This document shows positions 22,134 through 33,690 of a DNA stretch of 64,000 nt, one piece after another. Below the pieces are notes generated by a model. It was not told the DNA's origin. It saw only the letters and a list, made by a program, of their open reading frames with translations, and searched no databases. Where the stretch lies: positions 42,999,015 through 43,063,014 of the forward strand of contig CM060697.1 of the NCBI GenBank assembly GCA_030686995.1, read 5' to 3'. The position numbers were made by a program, and so were the translations under genes. Source of the DNA: Artemisia argyi. Lineage: Eukaryota > Streptophyta > Magnoliopsida > Asterales > Asteraceae. The first letter of the stretch is position 1. Every line of letters begins with the position of its first letter.

Positions 22134-24007
22134 CTGAATTGTTCATAAACAAACACAAACATAGCAATGATTTACTTTGTTAGCTCAGACATTCAATTAC
22201 ATGATTGTGCATATTATGAATTGATCAGTGGGTGTTTGTGTGTGAAAAACTTTTGTTATATGACAAACTTGTGTTTTTAGAAGTAAACACATGGTAGAAA
22301 CTTATAACAATTTAGTTACAACATGAGTTTATCATTACAAGAGATTACACATTGGAAATATTACAACACTTAGAAAATTTCATGACTTTGACAATGTTAC
22401 GCTTAAGTAGGAAAACCTACGCATAACATGACTTATGCGTAAGAAATGAATTTAGGCGTAAGAGCAAAAAGCTACGCATAACCTTATATGTTACGCGTAA
22501 GGTAAATCTTATGCGTAGGCTCAATCTTACGCGTAGGATAAAATCTTAGACGTAAGATATGAGCTTATGCAAAGGATTAACCTTATGCGTAAGATATAAC
22601 TGTAGGTTTTGACTTATGCGTAAGTTCAAGACTTTGCGTAAGATCAAGACTTATGCGTAACATTATCTTTTATGCGTAAACATTGTCTTATCCAAGACAA
22701 TGTTTTTCATACGTGTCGAATCTTACGCATAGGATGAACATCTTATGCGTAGAAACGTCCATTTTCAGAAAAATCACCTTTGAAAATTGAGTTGTTTGAT
22801 TCCTGAAAGTGTAAAAACACAACCACTGATCAATATTTGTTCCAACACACTTAGGACACACAATCTTACGCGTAAACATGTCTAAAATCAAACTAACGCG
22901 TAAGGACGTATGAACACCAAATCACAAACATATTCAAACATGATTCTGGGTTAATTTTGGATTAGGGAAAATGAAACATACACCCTAAGGGTCAAGTGTA
23001 CCAAATTATAACAACTATTGACCACAAAATCAAGAGATCAAATCTGCTAGTGTGTTCGAACCCTAAATCTATGATTCATGATCAATACTAGTTTCTGAAA
23101 CAATTAAACCACATGAACAAGTTCCTAGGCATATAAAAACACAATCCCCATCAAGAATTACAATCATAAATCATAAAATCAAGAACCCCTAAAATTTCGT
23201 ATGAACCCTAATAATCAAATCGATCAATTAGAGATTCTGGGTACGATCTGAGTTAAAGAACATGTTTATAATCATCCTAAGAACGTTTTCCACAAACCAA
23301 TTTAACCATATCACAACAATTTTTCTGGGTCTGATCCTACGCAAAACCCTAGATCAATTTTGCCGATTGAGACAAATTAAGCCGTTGGATTAAGATAAGA
23401 TTTAAAACCCTTGTTTGAAATCATGATCAAAACTTGTTACAACTTACAGATTTGAAGATAGATGATCGGATGAATCGAGTGATTGTGAGTCGTTGATTGG
23501 TTTGGTGTGAGCAGTAAATATGAATGTCAGTGAATTGAATGCATGGTCAAACTGAGTTTTGACTAGTGGTAAATATATTTTCACATATTGACATGTATGG
23601 CCCTTAAACCTTATGTTTAATTCAATCCTAATACCCAAATTCACTCTCATATTAATACTAACTTATGTTAACTATACCATGTTTACGACAAGAACAACTT
23701 GTGGTACTCCCCCTTGACCTTATACCGTAGTCTTAAAAAAAAACTTAAAATTTATAATAATGGTCAAGGTGAGTAACCCGAAACACTTTTGAAGCATCAC
23801 TTTTGATATAAAACGTAATATTTTTGGCAAAATGCAAGTATAAAAGTAAATATTTTGTGAAATTATAAAAAATACTTTTCCTCCCCCTCAACACTTGTTT
23901 TTAATAATTGAAGACATTTTATAAAAAAATGTTGAAAGAGGTGGTATATACTTGCATTTTTTTTTTTTGAAAAAAATATTTACAAAGATAGTTTTGATGT
24001 TTGACAA
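22134..24007 (-). other. C2 intergenic leader between pol and the extra ORF
   Basis: AT-rich, no supported ORF. Contains the palindrome array 22397-22904, a perfect 9-bp-stem hairpin CATTGTCTT-ATCC-AAGACAATG at 22681-22702 inside it, and a polypurine-like TTGAGGGGGAG (- strand) at 23881-23891. As the only region that precedes the extra ORF it may serve as its leader or promoter; inference. Confidence 0.6.
22397..22904. repeat. Array of CTTAYGCGTAAG palindromes upstream of the extra ORF
   Basis: I count about 19 copies of a 10-12-bp motif whose ideal form CTTACGCGTAAG is a perfect palindrome; common variants are CTTATGCGTAAG, CTTATGCGTAG and CTACGCATAAC. Spacing is irregular (about 10-40 bp) with unrelated intervening sequence, so this is a dispersed motif array and not a satellite. 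Confidence 0.85.
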
Positions 24008-27000
24008 TCAATTGTGTTTTAAAAACTTTTCCAGATCATCTGGAGTCAAACATCGCATACCAATTTGGTGAACTAGACTAGCGAACCTTGATGGTGCTAA
24101 GGATTTGGTAAGTAAGTCCGCCAATTGGTACTTAGTCCCAACAAAATACAGTTCAACGGTACCCTTTTCAACATGCTCTTTGATGAAGTGATATCGGAGA
24201 TCGATGTGTTTGGATTTGCAGTGATGAACTGTGTTGCAGAAGATAACAATGGCACTTTTGGAATCACAGTAGATTGGAATCTTGTTGAATAAGTAGCCAT
24301 AATCCTTAAGTTGTGATCTCATCCAGATGACTTGAGCACAACATGCAGACATAGCTACATATTCAGATTCTGTTGACGACAGTGATGTGCAGTCCTGCTT
24401 CTTTGATTGCCATGACACAAGTTTATCTCCGAGAAACTGTAATCCACCAGATGTACTTTTGCGTGTGTCTAAACATCCTGCATGGTCAGCATCTGAAAAA
24501 GCAATTAGTTCAAAACCAGAATCCTTTGGATACCAGATTCCCAAGTTAATGGTTCCCTTTATGTATCGAAGGATTCTTTTGACCTCACTGAGGTGTTTTT
24601 CAGTTGGTTTAGACTGATAGCGAGAGCACATGTAGACAGCAAATACTATATCAGGTCTACTAGCTGTGAGATACATGAGTGACCCAATCATACTGCGATA
24701 TTTGGTAGGGTCAACAGGAGTCCCATGTAAGTCGGCATCTAGTTTTGTGGTATAGCCCATTGGTGTATTATAAGTATCACTAGTCATCATTCCATGTTTC
24801 TTTAAAATTTCAAGAGCATATTTGGACAGATTTATAAAAATTCCACGGGGTGATTGATGAACTTGTAGTCTTAGAAAGAACGAAAGTTCACCCATCATGG
24901 ACATTTCAAAATTATCTTTCATTAATTTTGCAAAATCATTAGAGTAACTTCTTTTTGTTGAGGCAAAAATAATGTCATTGACATATATTTGAACAACAAG
25001 TAAGTCCTCCCCGTAGGTTTTTGTAAATAATATTGGATCCACCGAGCCTTTAGAGAATTTATTGGCCAGCAAGAAAGTGGACAGTTTGTCATACCACGCC
25101 CGTGGGGCTTGCTTAAGTCCGTAGAGTGCCTTTTTGAGTCGGTAAACGTGATTAGGACGCTCAGGATCAATGAAGCCGTCAGGCTGGCTTACATACACTT
25201 CTTCACGGAGTTCTCTATTAAGAAATGTTGTTTTTACATCCATTTGGTAAACCACCATGTTCCTGTGTGCAGCATAGGCCAAAAAGATCCGAACAGCTTC
25301 ATGTCTAGCCACTGGAGCAAAGGGTTCAGCAAAATCAAGTCCTTCTAGTTGGGAGTAACCTTTCGCTACCAGGCGTGATTTGTTACGTATGACAGTTCCT
25401 TCAGCATCAAGCTTATTCTTCCAGATCCATTTTAACCCGATGACAAAGACTCCGTCAGGTCTTTCAACTAATTCCCAAACTTCTAATCGTATGAACTGTT
25501 GAAATTCCTCTTGCATAGATTCAATCCAGTTGTCATAAGTCATTGCTTCTTTAATGTTCTTAGGTTCTTGGTGACAAACTGTGAGTGCATAGATACAAGT
25601 TTCTTCATCAGTATGAAGTTCTTGTCTTGCCATAACAGGTGCATCTGGATGGCTAATAATATGAACTAGTGGATGGTCTCGAGTCCATTTGTGTGTCGAA
25701 GGGTGTAGTTGATAAGTATCTCGCATGTTAGCAGGATCCAAATTGCGTGTAGACGACTCAGCTATATCAGGAAAGGTAGGAGCCGATGCAAACGGGTTAA
25801 AGAACGCATCAGGATCATGCTCTGCGGGTTGTGAAACTGATTGTGGTGTAGGATCTTCAGCTGATTGGCGGGAGTTAGAAACAGTTTGTTCTGCTGTAAA
25901 TGGTGATGCAATTGGAGGACCGTCTCTCTCAACAGTTGTTGTAGTTTGTTGAGGTGAGTCTGGTACTGGAATGTTATCAGGTTGAGCAGCGGAATTAGGT
26001 GAGACCTCAGTAGAACGGAATGTAATTGTATCATCAAACAATGGAGCAAACAAGGTTTCCAATTCTTTGCGGGTGAGTGGCAATGGTTCAGCCGAAGAGT
26101 CCTGAGAGTTAAGACGGTTGAATTCGGGTCCTAAGCTGTGTTGCTCAGAAGCCATTTGTGTGAGTTCATCAAAATTAGCGTGAATGGTTTCTTGAATTTC
26201 TCTTGTTCGACGATTCCATATCCGAAAACCTTTAGAATTTTCACAGTATACAATGAACACTCCGATGTCAGCCTTTAGTTTAAGTTTACCTAAATCATCA
26301 CGATCATTTTTCGGATAACAAAGTGCTCCAAATACATGAAAGTAATCGATATTCGGTTTTCTTTTGTGAACAATTTGATAAGGTGTTTTGCGATGGCATT
26401 TTATTATCATGCAACGGTTTTGAGTACAACATGCGGTTGAAATAGCTTCCGCCCATTAGTAATCTGGTAATTGAGCATTAATCAACATAGTTCTAGCAGC
26501 TTCCACTAACGTCCTGTTACGTCTTTCAACAACTCCATTCTGTTCTGGGCTTCTAGGAATAGATGTTTGATGTTCAATTCCCACTTTCTCGAAATATGAC
26601 CGAAGTGTCTGATTCTTAAATTCAGTTCCATTGTCAGTTTTGACTATTCGTACCGTATTGCATAACTGAACTTGAATTTTAGTGAGAAAGGTGATGATCA
26701 TTGAAGGAGCTTGATCTTTACTTCGTAAAAATAAACCCAAGTCCATCTGGAGTAATCATCCACAATTACAAGAATGTAGCGTTTACCGTTGATACATTGA
26801 ACATGCATCTGTCCACAGAAATCCATATGTAGCATTTGTAAAACATGATTCGTACTGTGCTCAGGTTTTGAAGGAAAATGAGCCCGATTACTTTTTCCTT
26901 GTTCATAGGCTGAACATAAGTGATCTTTGGTAAAACAGAATCTTGGAAATCCATCAACAAGTTTGTGACGAGCAAGTTCAGTCATAGTTTTGAAATTCAA

Positions 27001-27516
27001 GTGCAAAAGACGTTTGTGCCATAACCAAGATTTAGTCGATTCTGCTTTGGAGAGAAGACATATCGGAGATGTAGCAATCATATCTGACATCGATATTGTA
27101 TAAAGATTAGAACCACGTAAGCCAGACATTAGATCGTTTCCTTGTAAGTCACGAACGAAACAAGTTTTCTCACGAAATGCAACTTCTAGATCCCCATCAC
27201 AAAATTGACCAACAGAGAAAAGGTTGTGTCCAAGACCTTCCACATAGTAAACTCGACTGATTTCAATGTTCCCACTGATATAGTCACCATATCCCATGTT
27301 TAAAGTGTAATGATCATTCCCGAATCTGACAGTGCCAATGAACTTTGAGATAAAGTTGTGTAACAGTTTGAGATTGCCTGTCATATGCCGGGTGCATCCG
27401 CTATCAACAATCCAGAGAACAATCTGTACCACCTGCATCATAAGAAGAAGACACGGATGGAACAGAAGTAAGGGTGGAACCCAAAGAAAGTGCGGGTTCC
27501 TGTTGGTTAGAAACAC
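24008..27516 (-). pseudogene. pol: C2 pol: protease, integrase, reverse transcriptase, RNase H
   Basis: On the - strand: protease IVDSGCTRHMTG; integrase HHCC finger with the last Cys lost (CSAYEQGK where CSAC is expected, codon 26905-26907); catalytic HMDFCG, KTDNGTEF and VVERRNRTL intact; RT with [10 protein letters not shown] and MDVKTTFLN, but YVND instead of YVDD at the catalytic centre (Asn codon 24977-24979); RNase H with [25 protein letters not shown] and [14 protein letters not shown]-terminus intact to 24008. A frameshift near 26720 and a TAA at 26456-26458 break the frame. The protease start overlaps the end of gag in a different frame. Reverse transcriptase is predicted dead. Confidence 0.92.
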
Positions 27517-29380
27517 ATGTATTCAACAATTTAGGAATCCATTTAAAGTCTGGTTTGTGTTGTAACCAACGTTGCCAATTCCAACTAGTTCTTGCTTTCT
27601 TAATGGTGAATTCACTAGTAGTTGGCTTATTCCTAAATTTGTTCTCGGCACTTATGGGGGTAACTTCAACTTCATTAGAAACCGTAGAAGGCGGTTTTCC
27701 TAAGTTAGGTATAATCGTATTATCAAGCAAATGGTCCATACTGTAAATTTTAGGAATTTCTTTGAATTCCGTGTGAAGAAACATTGATTTGAAATCGCCA
27801 AGTGCAAATCCTTTATCGGGTCTCGGTTTTAAAGTAAATTTCTGAATTGTTGTGACAGAGTTCCCGTGTTTGTAAACAATATTACGAAATTCTTTGAGTT
27901 GTTTTTCAAGATCAACAATCTCACCGAGTAAGTCATCTATATACTTCCTTTTTCGTATTTTATGTTTACAAAAATCCTTTTTACAACTTGACAATTCTGT
28001 TTCTATTTTTGAAAGTACTGTTTGAAGACGTTCAACTTGCATTTTCAGTTCACACTTTTCACTTTCGAGTTTTGAAATCAACTTTCCGTTTAACTCAATT
28101 AAATCTTGCATTTTATATTGAATATCTTGTTCTTTGTTGTAAGAATCTTGAAAAGCTTTTTCAAAACTTTTTGCATGTTTAATCTTGTCTTCCTGATTTG
28201 AAAGTTGAATTTTATAACACTCAATATCTCTTGCAAGAGACTCATTTGTTTCTTTTAAAGCTTTATTTTTCTCGTTGCATTTTATGATTTGCAATTGCTG
28301 AGCATTCAGTTGTTTAGATAACAATATGAGGTCAGGGTCTGGATCAAATGATGGTTCATGTTGTTCTAAATGATCATGTTTATCATTCTCAATAGGATCA
28401 TCAAATGAAACAACTGTGTCATCATCAAATATGACAACTTTACTTATTTGTTCATCTGTTTGAGAAGATGAAGATGATTTAGATGGAACAACTTGCACCA
28501 TATCTGATTCAGAAGCAGAGGGTGAGGCTATTTCAAGTATTAGGCATGCTTTTTGGTCATGCACCTGAGACAAGCCGTCAGTGTCATACACTGGACCTGA
28601 ATCATTAAACTGAAGTTCCTGCATGTTGGCCATAAGCATCACAGCTGCATTGGCTTCCAGATCTTCCATGTCATCATCATTGTTCACATTTGCCATGAAG
28701 TTGTTATCTTGTTCAGGGAAATGTCCATCTTTTTCATCTTGAATAGCCATGAGTAATGCCTGCTTGTGAAACTTACTTCCCCGAGTTCTCGGTTTGGGAC
28801 ATGCTGTCGCTATATGACCTTGTTCATTACAATTATAGCACCACACTGCATTCCCTGAGTTGGAGTTCCTAGTTGCAACTGGTTCAGTCCTTTGCTGAGA
28901 AGATCCTGAGTTGTTCCTGAACCCCCCATTGTTATTAAACCTCTGACCATTCCCAAAATTTCCTGAAGAACTTCCTGAACCAAATCGACCATAGTTACGA
29001 TTCTGAATTTCCACTCTTCCATCATTGATAACAGCTTGATTCCTTGTGTTAGAAGATGAACGTTGACGGTTGTTTGTTTTGTTGGAGAATTTGCTGAAAG
29101 CACGAGCAATAAGAGCAAGTCCCTGATTCAACGTATTAAAGTCATCATCGTCATCTTCATTGGAGTTGGAGTAATATACTGCATCATTGTTGTTTAATGG
29201 AACAAGTTGAGTAGAAGTATTCTGTGGAGATGAATCATAAGGGACCATTTGGTTCGAGGTAGAAGATTGTGGATAACTGAAGTAGTTTTGCTCTTGAACA
29301 TATGCATGATTAGACATAGGTGGTGGAGCATAGGGAGATTGAGCTACGAGTGCCAAAGAATTTGGTGTTGGTGATGGTGA
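27404..29380 (-). pseudogene. gag: C2 Gag, C-terminal part (after the G1 insertion)
   Basis: An open frame continues directly from the G1 insertion point to the stop at 27404. It has a Ser/Asn/Gln-rich linker, a CCHC knuckle CYNCNEQGHIATAC (about 28840-28799), an acidic stretch, then a long coiled coil (about 28320-27860). After the coiled coil the sequence reaches the protease boundary. Its N-terminal half lies at 51696-52663 on the far side of G1; removing G1 and one TSD copy joins the two in frame (RGGY then SPSPTP). Coiled-coil Gag tails are known in Sireviruses. Confidence 0.85.
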
Positions 29381-29385
29381 GTATC
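29381..29385. repeat. Target-site duplication of G1 (left copy)
   Basis: GTATC, repeated at 51691-51695. Confidence 0.92.
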
Positions 29386-30300
29386 TGTCACAACTCGTAA
29401 TTTCCGGTCATTTTCCAACCCTCGACAATTTACTATTCACAAGTTACTATTCACCATTTACTATTCATCGTTTTTGAGGTCAATTTGACATTTCAAGAAA
29501 CATTCGGATATTTTACTATTCACTTGACACTATTCATTCCCGGAAGAAAACCACTATTCACGTGCATTACTCATTTCATCGTAAATTTAGTTTACGAGTA
29601 TTCAAATTCGCGTAACCGTATTGGTTCAGGAGCGAATTCATGCATTATCATTGGGACACTTCGTACGGACTAGAACTAGTCTTCATATTATCATTATTGC
29701 ACTTGCATACTATTCCACTCGTAGGGTATTTAAATTAGTACTTTGGGTATAATTAACTTTTACGTATATTTATTTCTAAATAAACGTTAACAAACGACCA
29801 ATAATGTGACTAACACGTCCGACACTCCCGACTATGATCCCAGTATATTTTTATATTCATTTTAATAATATAAAAATTATAATATTAATTTACCCGGTGT
29901 TTTCAAATCAATTGCTACATTTTACGGTCGGAGCTTATAACTCCATCGGTTTACGATATTTCAACCCGATCATTATTTTAATTTCCGATTCTCCTCTGGA
30001 ATATTATTTTACAATTTTTACAACTTCATTATATTTTATTTTATCTCATTACAATTTATTTTTAGTTAACTCGGTACCCGGTAATACCTAAAACACACAA
30101 TATATAACTAAATCATACACCAAAAGTCAAGTTTTTGCAAAAACTCTTCCACCCTTTGACAATTGCCCCCCCCCCCCCCCTTTTATTTCCCTAAATTGTG
30201 GATCTTGTCTTGTACCCTTTTCTTATAATACATATAACCTAAACTAGATATTTTATCTCATTTTCACAAATGCAAGAAAACTTCTCATCTCTTTTCTCTC

Positions 30301-30306
30301 TATAAG
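30301..30306 (+). promoter_or_regulatory. G1 LTR TATA box candidate
   Basis: TATAAGGG in a CT-rich context, about 155 bp upstream of the GTAAGT donor-like site; the same at 36411 in the 3' LTR. Confidence 0.5.
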
Positions 30307-30460
30307 GGTGCTCGGCCTAGGGTAGATCAAGAAGCAAGAACCATCATTTTTCAAAGATCAAGGTGTAATTTTGTTCATATAGTTATCCTTGTTAGAGTTT
30401 TGGAATAAAAACTCAAGGATTGTTAAGGTTTTCACCATCCAAACTTCATTAATCTTCCAA

Positions 30461-31118
30461 GTAAGTTAACAAAACTCATTTCATAATTTTTACAAGTTAT
30501 TACTATGGTTATATATTTTTCTTACAAGAACTCATGCATATATTAACTTATACCACTTTATTTTTGTAAACTTTTGATCATACAAACCCTAGAAATGATT
30601 TTTGGTTAGATCCTTGTTAGATCTACTTGGTTTATGAGGTTTAGGAACCCATGACACCCTAAGAAGGTGTATGGTAGGATTAGACTAGTTTTGTGGTGAT
30701 TGAAAGTGGTTTGGTTGAAGTTGGAACAAGTTAGAAACTAGGAAAATCTATTTTTTGACACTTTCAAAATGTTGCTGTCCCTTTTTGGCAAACGTGGAAA
30801 GATCAGGGGCAAGGGTGTAACTTTTGACCAAATATTTAGAAAATACATTCCGATACGGAACTATGGCCGAAAACGGGGATAAAAACGAGTTAATAACGAA
30901 GGAGATACGCTAAAAACGAGTTTAACGACGAAAACTATATTTTCCGGAAATGCTTGCTGATGAACAGTTTTCGACGGGCAAATAGAGACGTTAAACGTAA
31001 CCTAGAGGAGCCGAACTACCAAAAATATATTAGTATATACTAAAACGAATCCGTGGATATAAAGAACGAGTAAAATGAGCTTAAAACGACCAAGTTATAC
31101 ACGTTTTAAAGTCGTCAA

Positions 31119-31168
<50 letters not shown>

Positions 31169-32453
31169 ACTACTAGAAACTAATATAACTACGTACTAAA
31201 TAATATATTTCCTAGATTTCTTATTCAAGGAGTTTATTTTTAATTAACGAAATACGTACGGCTCAAGGTTTATTACGCGACTATCAATGACTATTATAAG
31301 GTTTTCAAGACGAGGAATATAACACTAACATTTTTAGACGATATACTACGACAAGTTATATACTTCTATATTTGGACTTATTTTCCTAAGTGTGGAAACT
31401 ACTTTACTTTGACAATAACTAGTATTTCCAAGTTACGAGTGGTATAGGCATCATGTGCACGTGCATTCATTTCATCACGTCATGGTCTAAGGTAGATCGT
31501 TATTTCTCATATTAGGTTGCGGTTAGAGATCGTGCCTCATTTCAGTGTATCCACTTTTGTCATCGTAGCTATCGCACCAGGTGAGTCATAGCCCCTACTT
31601 TTTCAATTGTTTTGTAAACTCTTTGGGGGAAAATACATGCTCGTTTTACTTAAACGCATTACTTGTTATACCTGGTTGATTTCTCAAATATTTCCAATGT
31701 TACCTAAATATATGTTTGATCACCTGCTTTCATTAGTATGTTTGATTTCCTGTATTTCATGGGATTGATTATTCTTGTTTATATGACCTCATAGTCACCA
31801 CTTGTTCTTATATGCTCATTGTAATATTGTGGTATTCCCCACTTGGTTGTGATGTCAAACGTAATATTGTGGTATTCCCCACTTGGCTGTGATGTCAAAC
31901 GTATTGTGGTATTCCCCACTTGGCTGTGATGTCAAACGTAATATTGTGGTATTCCCCACTTGGCTGTGATGTCAAACGTAATATTGCTGTTTCCCTACTT
32001 GATTGACCTATATGTTCATTGTAATATTGTGGTATTCCCCACTTGGCTGTGATGTCAAACGTATTGTGGTATTCCCCACTTGGCTGTGATGTCAAACGTA
32101 ATATTAATGTTTCCTTACTTGACTGAATTAAGATGCCTTTGCATCAATCTTATTACGGGTTTTCCCGCTTGACTGATTTATCATATGGTCTCATTGACTG
32201 AATTATTTATATAGCCGTTTTGCCATATTTATCTGGGAATTTGGATAACAGTATTACTTTTGTTCACGTAGACTTTAACATATTTTGGCAGTGGGTTGTA
32301 AACACACAGGTTACAAGTCTCTTATGGCGGGACTTGCAACTGAGTGGATTTACGATGCCTTTGCTGGGTGATCTTTTCTCTATAGGCATTATTTGTTAAA
32401 CAAACTCTATGAACTCACCAACCTCGTGTTGACACTTTAGCATGTATTTTCAG
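30461..32453 (+). other. Candidate LTR-leader intron of G1
   Basis: Donor-like GTAAGT at 30461-30466 and a stronger donor CAG|GTGAGT at 31578-31586. One acceptor-like site follows: CACCAACCTCGTGTTGAC (possible branch point) then GTATTTTCAG ending at 32453. Excision from the second donor would remove 873 nt (31581-32453). The same signals occur in G2 and in S despite extensive divergence. Splicing itself is inferred. Confidence 0.45.
31825..32105. repeat. Tandem repeats in G1 LTR
   Basis: Six good copies and one degenerate copy of a roughly 37-40-bp unit containing GGTATTCCCCACTTGGCTG and TGATGTCAAACGTA. The 3' LTR copy (50822-51070) has one unit fewer, showing unit gain or loss since insertion. 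The block lies inside the candidate intron. Confidence 0.85.
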
Positions 32454-32727
32454 GTTTTAACCAATGGCACGCTACAGGAGGTTTTGGCAGGGCATGGCAT
32501 GGTCATAGAAGACTCTGATTATTAATTTAGGGACCGTTTTTAACTATTTTGAGGGCATACTTCCGCACTAATTTTAAACAATGTAGATTCAATACTTTTA
32601 GTTAAACGATTTTATTACAAATGATTGAAGTGAAAACCAATTTTGTACTTGTGCTGTAATACCAATTGAGTTACACCCCAGCTACATGTATGCTTCCGCT
32701 GGACCCGATTTTGGGGGTGTGACAGAT

Positions 32728-32739
32728 TGGTATCAGAGC
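32728..32739 (+). promoter_or_regulatory. G1 primer-binding site (initiator Met tRNA)
   Basis: TGGTATCAGAGC three bases after the 5' LTR, an exact match to the tRNA-iMet complement. Confidence 0.92.
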
Positions 32740-33690
32740 TCTGGCTATAGCGAACTAAGTGTTTTTAAAACCTAGACTATAGCTACTTTTACCAAAAACT
32801 TAACCCTATGACCGTCACGTGCCTGCCTGCCATGATGATGCCTCACTTGTGGTTTGTTGCTGACTTAGGTGATGAGATTTATGTCTCATTATCTGATATA
32901 TTATATTCATTTATTATAGTTGATTACTATAATTGTCTTTCATATAAGCATGTTCACGTACCATATATATCACCCTGTTATGTTTCTCCTTGCATAGTTT
33001 CATCATTCGACCTCGAGTTTGGTCACTTGCTTTTGTCTTTCAGAAAGCCTTGGTATTTGTGAAGGACATAGTCTTGGTATAACTGAGCTGAGTATTTCAA
33101 AATTCATGGAACCTCGGTGGGATATAGACTGGTCATCTATATTCGACCCGGGATAGTGAGATATAGGCTGACCACCTATGTCTGACTCAGAAATGAATTT
33201 TGAAACACTAAGAATGGTTATAATAAAATTTTGTCTGGAATAAATTCTCAACTCATTTTCCAAATGTTTCATTCATGTGTGCGTACTTACTTTCATCACA
33301 ATCTCATTATGTCGCAGATGTCACAGTCTCTTCCCTTCTCACCATCATTATTATTTCCCTTCACCATCCCCATATATATAAGGAATTAGGTGATACTCTA
33401 TAGATTCCTATGTCATTTATCACTCATTACTCCCAATATTGATAAGTGGATATTATCAATGACCTCCCTAAGAAAGACTTCCCATACCATATATAAGGAG
33501 GATCCCTAGGTACATTATGACCATTTAAAACTCAACAGAAATTTCAGGATATCACAAAACCACTCGAGCCACGTCAACGCGTCATATCGCAACATCAACC
33601 TTTCATTCTATAATAACCCACTCTCGAACATCTACTACTAGGAAACGTCTTAATTATGTCTCACCCCTTCTTTTCTCGTTTTGAAGAGCT
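32740..33690 (+). other. G1 5' untranslated region
   Basis: AT-rich leader between primer site and gag. No supported ORF or motif apart from short AT repeats. Confidence 0.6.

Larger units (their letters stand above)
29386..32724 (+). repeat. G1 5' LTR (3,339 bp)
   Basis: Starts TGTCACAACTCG and ends GGGGGTGTGACA. From left to right: repeated ACTATTCA octamers (about 29430-29565), C15 tract (30166-30180), TATA box TATAAG (30301), GTAAGT donor-like site (30461), (TA)n (about 31121-31165), CAGGTGAGT donor-like site (31578), a tandem repeat block (31825-32105), and an acceptor-like GTATTTTCAG ending at 32453. Confidence 0.92.

Noticed and set aside
22397..22904. CRISPR-like repeat array
   Set aside because: Repeats are 10-12 bp, variable, palindromic and irregularly spaced, in a plant retrotransposon.
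29485..29673. A 62-codon ORF conserved at the start of every G1/G2 LTR copy (also 35592, 36677, 45235)
   Set aside because: It lies in U3 upstream of the candidate TATA boxes and is conserved because the LTRs are duplicates and related; no domain or start context supports translation.
31895..32095. Repetitive open frame on the - strand of the G1 LTR
   Set aside because: It is a translation of the 37-40-bp tandem repeats.
32728..32739. tRNA gene near the sites reading TGGTATCAGAGC
   Set aside because: These are retrotransposon primer-binding sites complementary to the tRNA 3' end; no cloverleaf follows.
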